Assembly: GCA_017428155.1 (NCBI GenBank)
Contig: JAFRRJ010000014.1
Coordinates: forward strand, 1 to 43,680
Direction of reading: 5' to 3'
DNA: 43,680 nt
Origin: Clostridiales bacterium
GTDB lineage: Bacteria; Bacillota; Clostridia; Saccharofermentanales; Saccharofermentanaceae
Part shown: positions 1-7,900 of the stretch, piece after piece
Numbering within the stretch: position 1 is the stretch's first letter
Layout of the letters: every line of letters begins with the position of its first letter
The notes under the pieces: model-generated
Database searches by the model: none
What the model was told of the DNA's origin: nothing
The model's input: only the letters and a program-made list of their open reading frames with translations
Program-made: the position numbers and the translations under genes

Positions 1-135
1 CTCGAAGGCCTTAATAACAAGATAAAAGTAGCCAAACGAGTTGGCTACGGATTCCGTGACGATGACTATTTTTTTACTCTTGTTAGATACATTACTCTAC
101 CTAAAAACTTTATGCTATTCCCACAAAATACGTGA
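1..135 (+). CDS. ISL3-family transposase, C-terminal fragment (cut by window edge)
   Basis: The frame is open from base 1 to a TGA at 133-135 and encodes 44 residues beginning LEGLNNKIKVAKRVGYGFRD. The EG(L/I)NNKIK..KR..YG(F/Y)R block followed by a Y-F-x-L stretch is the characteristic C-terminal signature of ISL3-type (DDE) transposases, which move an insertion sequence by cut-and-paste. Only the C-terminus is visible; the catalytic Asp residues would lie to the left of the window. The stop codon overlaps the terminal inverted repeat just downstream, an arrangement usual for compact IS elements. Whether the element is intact cannot be judged from here. Family assignment rests on motif recognition only. 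Confidence 0.8.
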   Translation, partial: LEGLNNKIKVAKRVGYGFRDDDYFFTLVRYITLPKNFMLFPQNT

Positions 136-141
136 AGAGCC
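1..141 (+). mobile_element. Right end of an ISL3-like insertion sequence
   Basis: The transposase stop codon runs into TGAAGAGCC (133-141), whose complement GGCTCTTCA resembles the outer end of ISL3-family terminal inverted repeats (GGCTCTT-type). The element therefore probably ends at about 141. The bases after it (TGTTTTTG, 142-149) would be one copy of the 8-bp target duplication that this family makes; the partner copy is outside the window. Confidence 0.65.
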
Positions 142-189
142 TGTTTTTGTCAAAGATTTCATCAAATTGGGAAATGGCTGGGTTACATG

Positions 190-298
190 CATTTTTGCTG
201 TTTTTGGATACGTTTTGTAACACTATCGTATCCGATTTTGGCACTTTTTGAAATTTTGCTGTTTTTGGATACGTTTTGTAATACTAACGTATCCGATT
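190..298. repeat. Two-copy hairpin repeat, 61-bp period
   Basis: A block of about 45 bp occurs twice (about 190-237 and 251-298). Each copy carries the inverted repeat GGATACG / CGTATCC (206-212 with 227-233; 267-273 with 288-294) separated by a 14-nt loop. The loops differ slightly between copies while the stems are identical. The GATAC...TATC stem core resembles that of the hairpin array at 43,357-43,680. No gene is supported here; the open frame that spans it is made of repeat sequence. Confidence 0.75.
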
Positions 299-385
299 AT
301 AGAACCGGTGAATTCGGTTTGTCTGCCTGGACATTATCTTTGCTTTCATACCTCGAAAAAAGTATATATCAAAATTCGAGGGTTA

Positions 386-448
386 AAACTCGAGCATTGA
401 GTCGAGCATCGGCGGAACACCGACTCCGCGTCCAACATTTGGGGTTCA
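386..448. repeat. Interspersed CGAGCATTGAG repeat, copy C (partial)
   Basis: The stretch starts AAACTCGAGCATTGAGTCGA, continues with GCATCGGCGG and ACCGACTCCGCG, and ends in CCAACATTT followed by GGGTTCA. It matches the 3' part of the longer repeat at 40,745-41,098 almost base for base, including the CGCGTCCAACATTT end. The rest of 142-740 contains this repeat, the hairpin pair at 190-298 and otherwise unassigned sequence with no gene I can support. Confidence 0.75.
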
Positions 449-740
449 GCTTCTTTTGTTGTGAGGAACGCCACGATTTAGTTGCATTGTCAAGTGCGGA
501 AATTTTACTTTATCCCCGAATTTTGTATTTTATCACCGGGTTTTGCAAAATCTGTTGCAAATTGCTCCGGTGTTTTTGTACTCTCAACAAATCAGGGAAC
601 AAATATTTTGGAGCGTCGTTCTTCTGACAAAATTAGACGGGGGTACGGACCAATGGGAAACTGATCTCATCAAAACAGAATAATCACTGACGCTGTAGCA
701 TAGAACACGTCAAAAAAACAAAATGCTAACAGGATCGGCA

Positions 741-1121
741 TCAGCCGGGAGAGTTGCTTTTCGCGAGCAGGAAATCCGATATAAAGCAAGGAATAATTCC
801 GATTAGGTAACACGCCAGATCGATTTTGGAAAAGCCTGTGCCGATTACGGTTCTGAGAAACCGGTTTGTGATGCCGAGCCTGTCGCAAATACCCCAAAGC
901 TGAAGAAATTCCACTGCAAACGCGAACAGCAGGATTGCAGCAGGAAGTAAATACCAGCGCCTGATCTTATAGGGGAATATAGTTCTTATTAATGTGTAAA
1001 GCAGAATGACGACAAGGACATCCCCGAGATATATCCTGACCCAGCCGTGCCCGTAAAGAGCAATGAGCACTTCAGTGCCCAGAAGAATGAGAGTCATCAG
1101 TCCGAATATCAAACGTCTCAT
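741..1121 (-). CDS. DUF2809 family membrane protein
   Basis: This 126-aa, highly hydrophobic protein has about four membrane helices. It carries the hallmarks of the DUF2809 family in the right order: an early glycine-rich helix, YLGDVLVVILLY near residues 31-42, the short EFLQLW motif in the third helix, and GTGFSKIDLACYLIG near the end (family pattern: GD..Y, E..QL, G..F...D...Y..G). Length matches the family norm of about 120 residues. The start is supported by AGGAGATGA upstream of the ATG. Function of the family is not known. It lies alone between non-coding repeats and a lipoprotein gene on the same strand (gap 74 bp). Confidence 0.8.
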   Translation of the reverse strand: MRRLIFGLMTLILLGTEVLIALYGHGWVRIYLGDVLVVILLYTLIRTIFPYKIRRWYLLPAAILLFAFAVEFLQLWGICDRLGITNRFLRTVIGTGFSKIDLACYLIGIIPCFISDFLLAKSNSPG

Positions 1122-1195
1122 ACTGCACGGGTCATCTCCTTAACTTTATATTGATATTATACATCCGCTGATAACCGGCAGCCGTTCACACAAGG

Positions 1196-2338
1196 TCAAG
1201 TAATGTTGTTCTCGAAGTTGTAGTACTGGCTCAAAGGGCGGATTATCGTGTTGTAGAAAGATGTGACATCCTTATAACCAACATAAAAGAAAGACTGCTT
1301 GCCTTCGCTCCGGACGGTGTCGCCCGAGAAATTGGAGCCGTAAGGAATCTCAACTTCATTGATGTTATAGATCTCGCTGGTGCCGTCCGTCTTCCTGACT
1401 ATGTCCGCAAATCTGACGTAGTAGAAATAGGTGAGTGTCTCGTTGGGATTCGTAACGGTGATCTTGTATACCATGTAGAGATAGTTGTTGTTTTGATCAT
1501 AGTCAGCGATCACGCCGTCCTTGAGAACAGCGAAATAAGCGCCCTGATATTCCACAGAATCTATCTTCTCATCCTCGCCCCAATATGTGTTGGTGTAGAA
1601 GACATCCTCGCCCTGTTTAGCGAGCTCGTCCATGAGCTCTTTGTCGATCCTGCCAAGTGATTCGATATATTCCTCGAGACCTGATACTGTATATTCTTTT
1701 ATGTCAGTGACCAGATTGTAGCCTTCCTCGTTGACGTATTCCTCAAGTCCCTGAGAATAGGAAGTGAACGCCGTTACGGTTATGACGTCGCCGTTCTTAA
1801 AGTTCATGCTGCCGTATCCGTCGCCGATCCTGTAATTGACGCCTGCCACCGGTGAAGAACCGATATTCTGTATCGTGGCTTTGCCGTTTGGCGAGATGCC
1901 GGAGAATACTATGTCGATATAATCGAAAGGATCGTAGTCGAGCCTTACATCGAGCCCCTTAACGGTGACGTCAAAGTCATCATATACGAAAACCGCCTTG
2001 ACGCGCTTCTCGAGCCTGCTTTTAACGTTGATCCTGAACTTGATCCTGTCGCCGTTGGAAAGTTCGTCAGTCTTATTGGGCTTGAGCGATACGGCACCCT
2101 CGACGTCATCTTCATCAAAGTTGATATTCAGGTCTTCCAGATCGTCCATCAGCTCGTCGTAATCGAAAGAGTACTCCAAGCACCCGTCCCCGTCGCAGCC
2201 ATAGAAGGATGTCTTCACGTATTGTGTAAGATCGACTTCCCGGGACTTCCCCAGCCCCTTGCATCCGCCCATCGCGAAAACAAGACCCATGACTGCCGCA
2301 ATGCATATAAACGCCTTAACATTTACGGAACGTTTCAT
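1196..2338 (-). CDS. Predicted lipoprotein, function unknown
   Basis: I place the start at the ATG at 2338 because GGAGGAG precedes it; an upstream in-frame start at 2380 has no such site. The 380-aa product begins MKRSVNVKAF, followed by a hydrophobic helix and a lipobox-like MGGC, so the mature protein would be anchored by the Cys on the outer face of the membrane. The mature part is acidic and beta-rich. Its N-terminal region (VDLTQYVKTSFYGCDGDGC) and the following 'GISPNGKATIQNIG...' segment look like tandem Ig-like/beta-sandwich domains seen in Clostridia surface proteins, but I do not recognise a named family. Base composition is like the flanking chromosome, unlike the AT-rich genes to its right. 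Confidence 0.8.
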   Translation of the reverse strand: MKRSVNVKAFICIAAVMGLVFAMGGCKGLGKSREVDLTQYVKTSFYGCDGDGCLEYSFDYDELMDDLEDLNINFDEDDVEGAVSLKPNKTDELSNGDRIKFRINVKSRLEKRVKAVFVYDDFDVTVKGLDVRLDYDPFDYIDIVFSGISPNGKATIQNIGSSPVAGVNYRIGDGYGSMNFKNGDVITVTAFTSYSQGLEEYVNEEGYNLVTDIKEYTVSGLEEYIESLGRIDKELMDELAKQGEDVFYTNTYWGEDEKIDSVEYQGAYFAVLKDGVIADYDQNNNYLYMVYKITVTNPNETLTYFYYVRFADIVRKTDGTSEIYNINEVEIPYGSNFSGDTVRSEGKQSFFYVGYKDVTSFYNTIIRPLSQYYNFENNIT

Positions 2339-2396
2339 AGTGCACTCCTCCGGAATGTGTTGATATAAAGGTAAAACCATCTTTTATACTAGCACA

Positions 2397-2424
2397 AACA
2401 AAAAGGCCCGGCAGCGGTGCCGGC
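2397..2424 (-). terminator. Intrinsic terminator closing the AT-rich three-gene island
   Basis: On the minus strand CCGGCA-ccgc-TGCCGG (plus 2408-2423) is followed by GCC and TTTTTGTTTG, a GC-rich stem plus U-run. It lies 50 bp after the stop at 2474 and just before the lipoprotein gene start at 2338, so it separates the two transcription units. Confidence 0.7.
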
Positions 2425-2473
2425 TCCCGCTCCCGATCCTTTTGAGGGCTCGAAAAGGGGGAAGGGATGAATA

Positions 2474-3343
2474 CTAATTTTTTATGTCCTTTGATTGAGA
2501 TTGGATTTTATTCAATATGTATGAAGCATAACGCAGATTAAATAGTTTTTCATTTAGGGATGAATCATAGTTCCCTTTTAGGGATTGAATTAACAAGAGA
2601 ATCAGGAGAAAAGCGCCGGCTGCTGCCAGGTTTCCGATTGAAGACCACAAAGCTTTTTCAGCTTCCACACCGTTATAAAGAAAGTAACTATACAAAATAT
2701 ATGAAATAATATCTTTAAGTGCAGTAAAACAAGTAGTTGTTAATGTAACAGCATATACAATAATGAAGTTGCGCTTTATCTTTTCTTCCAGTGCTTTTAA
2801 ATCATTATCAAAGTTTTTAATAAGATAATCTATATCTGCTTTACAACAATTGTTGTTTACCGCGGTATCGTTCAATTGTAGAAGTTTTTTTGTTACTTGA
2901 GAAGGAGAATACTTCTTTGCTATTTTTGCTTTGATAGGTTTTTTGTTGACCAAATAATACCGAATCATAAATTCGATAACGTCACTTCTTTGTTTTTGGA
3001 ACTTATATAACAAATCTTTGTAGTAATCAGTTATTAGTAGTCGGAAGAGAATAATGAGCATTAATACACATAAGACTATTGAAACAACAGATAACAAACA
3101 AAAGAGCGAAGAAAGATGTGAGAGAATTGATTGGAGGGATAAAAAGACTGTAAACATTGAGATAAAGCATATTGCAGAATAAATGATCCATCTGGCAAGA
3201 CCGAATTCTTTCCATTTAACTATGCTGCCCAAATCTTTGATTTCTGAGCTTAATCGATAGTAGTCATATATGACGTCACCTGGGTTTTCATGGGCATGGA
3301 TATGTATAAATGTTGCACTATAGTTCTTATTTAATCTTTTCAT
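2474..3343 (-). CDS. Four-helix membrane protein of the AT-rich island
   Basis: No family was recognised. From the ATG at 3343 the product has 289 residues; this ATG is preferred over the one at 3349 because AGGAG sits 9 nt upstream of it and only 3 nt upstream of the other. Hydrophobic segments lie at about residues 52-70, 80-104, 190-220 and 235-255, giving two membrane hairpins. A charged cytoplasmic-type loop of about 85 residues (rich in Lys/Asp) lies between them, and both ends are hydrophilic. The N-terminus contains HIHAHENPGDVIYDYYRLS. It follows the OB-fold/TM gene by 28 bp (3,372) in the same direction, and its A/T-rich codon use matches that gene and the large NTPase gene, so it probably belongs to the same acquired unit. 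A membrane effector or anchor role is only inference. Confidence 0.75.
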   Translation of the reverse strand: MKRLNKNYSATFIHIHAHENPGDVIYDYYRLSSEIKDLGSIVKWKEFGLARWIIYSAICFISMFTVFLSLQSILSHLSSLFCLLSVVSIVLCVLMLIILFRLLITDYYKDLLYKFQKQRSDVIEFMIRYYLVNKKPIKAKIAKKYSPSQVTKKLLQLNDTAVNNNCCKADIDYLIKNFDNDLKALEEKIKRNFIIVYAVTLTTTCFTALKDIISYILYSYFLYNGVEAEKALWSSIGNLAAAGAFLLILLLIQSLKGNYDSSLNEKLFNLRYASYILNKIQSQSKDIKN

Positions 3344-3371
3344 AAACATATTCTCCTAATTGATACAATGA

Positions 3372-4820
3372 TCACATAGAGTCTGTCTCAAATTCTGTTC
3401 TGCGAAATACAACTTGATTATCTGAGACCATACACGGAAGCGTTACTACGGTCCCGTCTGAAATACAAGATCTGATGCCTCTACATTTCCCATAGAAAAC
3501 AAGAATATCACCAACAAGAATAGTACTCTCGTCGGAAGAAAAACAATCGATAATCCAATCTCCATCTATAGTGTTCACCTTCAAAATCGAACTGCCACAG
3601 AGACCTTTAGAAATTTGAGTTACTTGACCACTGATAACAACATTTTTTCCTTTGAATTCTCCGGGTATTCTCAAAACTTCGCTATAAGCCACAGTCATAA
3701 ATGGATCATCAGATTCGTACATTTCTCTGTGGTAATCAGGATTGTTTATTATGTCATTCTTTAGTGATTCAACTGAACGAAGTTGTTGTTCTCTGTTTTT
3801 TCCTATTTCGTTCTTCTGTGTCTCTGCTGCGTCTCCATATTCAATAACATGGCAATTGTAAAGAATTATAGTAGACCCGTAAAAATCTTCTTCATCTATA
3901 GTACCTGTAACTAAAACAAGGGTATCATTGGGGATGGATGGGAAAGAAACATGTCGGGAACTGTATAATAGCATTTCAGAAAAACGCGTATTATTATCAG
4001 AAGAAGTTGCTTTAAAAATACTTCCTATATCATTCTGTTCCGAAATAGAGACAACTGTACGAATGACTTTACCGGAATAACAATCTGCATATTCATACAA
4101 AACATCAGATGCCACGTCAATAACTTCAATACCACAATCGGAATAATACTGCATCCAATCATCAATATTTCTATACGGATTAGAAGATATGAGAGGATCA
4201 AGTTCATTATCCATTGAAATGTCGGTAGAAGGTTCAATAACAGGATCAACTGATTCGTTCTTTAGATAATTGGATTGAATTATTCCAAGAGATAACACAG
4301 CAACTAGCATAGCAATCCCGATACAGATTGAGATACGTGCAGCACTTTCTTGTTTTTTGGGTAGTTCCTTGACACATGGAACTGCATGACGATCTAATCT
4401 GCCGGAAAACGAATTGCCTTTTATCTTTTGATCAATGGTGGCTTTACGACCATTCCATGAAACATAATAATATGTCACATTGTCACTGTTGACTGTGGTT
4501 ATTTTCTTGATGTTTTCATTACCTACTTTAAATCTTAAGGCTTGTTTTCCCTCAGATAAGTTCAGAACGAGAGACTTTCCGCGATGTATTGTAAAGTTGT
4601 GCCCCAACGATTGGACCGTGACAGTCAGATCAGCTTTTCGATGAGTCTTTTTGAATACTATTACAACGTTTGAATGACGTCCGTCTGTGTTGAACTTAGT
4701 ATCGAAATGCTTTTTTAACTTACGGGTCTTGAGTATAAAACACGACTCTTTTGTATTTTTTGTATCAGAACCACTCTTTTTATACATATGCGTTTTAGAT
4801 CTGTGCCCCATTGTTTTCAT
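3372..4820 (-). CDS. Single-pass membrane protein with two OB-fold-like segments
   Basis: The start is the ATG at 4820 (GGAG 8 nt upstream), giving 482 aa; the GTG at 4847 lacks a ribosome site. The order is: a basic, Lys/Arg-rich N-terminal region; a beta-rich segment at about residues 50-135 (VVIVFKK, ADLTVTVQSLGHNFTI); one membrane helix at about 163-182 (ISICIGIAMLVAVLSLGIIQ); an acidic linker; and two similar beta-rich modules at about 239-329 and 379-466. Each module has a G-K-V/N-V-x-x-x-V strand and later a 'D.LV(L/F)..G' strand, the look of OB-folds exported beyond the membrane. The OB assignment is inference from pattern. It lies between the large NTPase gene (110 bp upstream) and the four-helix membrane protein (28 bp downstream), and shares their AT-rich composition. 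Confidence 0.75.
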   Translation of the reverse strand: MKTMGHRSKTHMYKKSGSDTKNTKESCFILKTRKLKKHFDTKFNTDGRHSNVVIVFKKTHRKADLTVTVQSLGHNFTIHRGKSLVLNLSEGKQALRFKVGNENIKKITTVNSDNVTYYYVSWNGRKATIDQKIKGNSFSGRLDRHAVPCVKELPKKQESAARISICIGIAMLVAVLSLGIIQSNYLKNESVDPVIEPSTDISMDNELDPLISSNPYRNIDDWMQYYSDCGIEVIDVASDVLYEYADCYSGKVIRTVVSISEQNDIGSIFKATSSDNNTRFSEMLLYSSRHVSFPSIPNDTLVLVTGTIDEEDFYGSTIILYNCHVIEYGDAAETQKNEIGKNREQQLRSVESLKNDIINNPDYHREMYESDDPFMTVAYSEVLRIPGEFKGKNVVISGQVTQISKGLCGSSILKVNTIDGDWIIDCFSSDESTILVGDILVFYGKCRGIRSCISDGTVVTLPCMVSDNQVVFRRTEFETDSM

Positions 4821-4884
4821 AACAAACGCTCCAATAAGATATCTCACACGATAATATCACTGTTTTTCACTAATACAATTTAAT

Positions 4885-4913
4885 CAGCCGCAAAAGCAAT
4901 TCTTTTGCGGCTG
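4885..4913 (-). terminator. Perfect 12-bp hairpin between the NTPase gene and its neighbour
   Basis: CAGCCGCAAAAG (4885-4896), a 5-nt loop, then CTTTTGCGGCTG (4902-4913) form an uninterrupted 12-bp stem 18 bp past the NTPase stop codon. On the minus strand it is followed by ATTAAATTGTATTAG, not a clean U-run, so it may be a leaky terminator, an mRNA-end protector, or a partial attenuator. A possible promoter (TTGTAT, 16 bp, TATTAT) follows it before the next gene. Confidence 0.65.
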
Positions 4914-4930
4914 GAGTATTAAAAGCAGGA

Positions 4931-7900
4931 TTAGAGTACATTCACAAAGTAAGGGTTGTATTTTATCAATGCTTTCTCGATATGCTCACAGAATAGTATT
5001 TTGCCTTCGAAGTCTTTTTCAAACTCCTTTTTACGCTCAGGACTAAAGTAAGACATGTTATTATTAGAACTGGCAAAATTTTTAAGTGTTAGATAATACT
5101 GGTATTCCAACTGAATCATCTCGATTTCCGAAGCAATGAGCAGATTGATATTTCCCGTTTTTTGTTTTCGCTCAGAAACATAATCCTGGTTTATCAGATT
5201 GAAAACCTCTCCAAGATTTGTGTTTCCCTGTAAAATGAAAGGCATAAGAATATCGCAGGTATACTCGTGCTGTTCACCAAGTATTTTGTCCTGGTAACTT
5301 GAACTTGCTGCAGGAGTGCAGTCACCAGCTTGTCCTTTTCCGCAGTAGCGTAGTAACAATAGTGATATTATCAGACTCTTATCATATTGTTCTAAGTCGA
5401 CATTACGATATGTAGACTCGTCAATTTTAGGGAGCTTATTGACATCATCCGGTAGAAACAGTTGAGCGATTAATACTACAGATGCTACCTTATTACTCTC
5501 TAATTCTGTAATTACTTTTTTATCAGGGTTTGCGCCGTCTCTTCTGTCGGCTTCGATCAATTGACGATTCGGATCATACATGTACTGAGATGATAGTGAC
5601 TTGAAGTCATCTTCACCCAATTCAGACATAGAACTTCTAATTCTCCAACCCAGACGTTCTGAATTCAAATATGTTAGCAAGGCGTTGTATTGTTTAGCAC
5701 AGGTCCCAAGAATAGCATCCCCATCGTTAGTATTCTTGTCATTAGGCTTTAGTGCATTAAGCACATTCCTAAACTCACTGATTGCATAATCAAAATAGTG
5801 ATATACCAATGGATGTGAACCTTCGCAAGCCACCTTGGATTCCAGTCTTGTATTGTTTAAGTAATTTTCCAATAATACAACTAAACACTGCAAAATTTCA
5901 TCTCGGGCATAATAACTTGAATCAAAAAACAAAGTCTTTATACCTGTAGTATATTCGTCATTGAAGTGTGGCTTTTGTAGTCTTGCCAGAGTCAAATCAC
6001 ATAATGTAAACAGGTCATATTCAAGCAATTTATAACGACGCGGATTGTATTGATTGAGTGCGTTAGATATCTTTACCGAAAGAATCTGAAAACATCTGAA
6101 ATAATCAAAACCCTTCTGTAAAGTATCTTCATTGCTTTCTTTCCATTTCCGGCAATCCAAATCACCATAATAGAGTCTTTGGTAGCGTCTTACATATTCA
6201 CGGGTGATTGGGTTCAAAATCAGTTCTTCAACATAATTGCAGGCTGCCAATTTATCTTCTGGTTTAGAAGCAATTATCTGAGTCATCTTTTTTTTATGAT
6301 TCATCAGCTCCATAGCATCACCATTCAGGCGTTTATTCTCAGAAAAGAATTTTTTACCGCTGCATTTACACCTGCTAAAAAGATATGCCAAATTGCATAA
6401 TGCTATCCCACTAACATCAACTTTATCAGCATCATACCTTGAATATAATTCTTGAACCAATAGAGTAGGATCTTCCCATTTTATAATCAGTTTAATGTAA
6501 GACATGATTCTTCTGTCAATGAAAACATTTAGATCGGATAGATACGCATTATCTTTCCAGTCATTATAAATGAAACGAACAAGGAAATTTGCAACAAGAA
6601 ATCTGCGTATATCAGGCTTTTCGATTATAATCGCATAACTTCTGTATTCTATACTATCGTTAGGATCTTTCATTTTAATGAGATCACAGCATTCAACAAA
6701 ATTCAATCCATGCATTTCTAATTCGAAAGCGTATTTCTCGATTTTTTGGCGTTCGCGCCTTGTGAACAAGTTGTTCGTTTTTTGGGATATCCAATCAAAA
6801 ATGTTTTTGCTGTCATCACCAGATGATGACATTATTGTATTGGCATTTGCCTCGAGAAAGTGATAGTCAACATCAGTGATTCTAAGCTCCATACACTTCA
6901 GATAGAATTTCTCTGCGTTTTCTTTGGCTTTCTTACTATCGCCAAATAACGCAAAATAGGTTTCAACCATATCCAGAAATCTTTGCTTATATCTTGGCAT
7001 TAAAGAAACCATGAGACCATCCAGACGAATGCCTGTCAAGTCTTTTGATCTCAGGAGACCGTTATTCGGGAGACCTAAATCTGTGTGATCGTCTATACCT
7101 AAAAGATGCCTTGGATTGTCTAAACAGCTTTTACAACAGGAATCATATAAACTGTCTAATAAATTTCTAACACTGCCTTCAATCGACTCTTTTTCGTCTC
7201 TTCGTTTCCAGATTACTTTTTCTGCAAGACCATCAATTATAAGCAAAGGTGGAGCATTATGTTTTGCGGCAGTTTCATAACTAGTCTTGATAAAACGAAT
7301 TAGTTCCTCGCGTTTTATATCATGAAAAGACATATCGTTATTGCTTGAATTGTCTTCTTTTGTTGAACTTGAAAACTGAATATTAAAGTAGAATGGCAAA
7401 TAACGGCTGTTTCCCTTTGTATAATCTATTAGCGACATCAGATAGAAAGCACCTAGCAGAGTGCTTTTCCCTACACCCGGATTGCCCTTGACACACAATT
7501 CGCTATTACACTCAAATTTGCTCCAAATATGATCAAAAATAGTTTGCTTGTCATGCTCTTTTGATTCTGATTCTCTTCTTGGAATAACATGCATTCCGCA
7601 ACGGAAAAACTTGGAAGTAAGCTGAACCCTTTCGGGTTGTATTTTTTCCATGATTTCAGTGAAATTGTGTGGAATACCAGTTGATTGTTCTGTGACCGAA
7701 GGTCCACATAAAAACTTAAGCGAAAGATCCTTTAAATACTCTCGGCTTAATAAGAATACCTCATTACTTACTTTAAGAGTAGGAACAATCTTCCAGGAGG
7801 CTTGATCATATATAATATTTTCAGATTCAATATCATATTTGGAATCCTTATTATCAATGTGAACTATTTTATATTGTATATGATTACTACGGAGACTGTT

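Noticed and set aside
187..627. Open frame of 146 codons at the left of the window
   Set aside because: It translates the duplicated hairpin repeat and the CGAGCATTGAG repeat, has no ribosome site, and the product is a Phe/Cys/Leu-rich, low-complexity sequence repeated in itself.
3347..3349. First ATG as start of the four-helix membrane protein
   Set aside because: AGGAG is only about 3 nt away from this ATG but 9 nt from the ATG two codons later, which is the better-spaced start.
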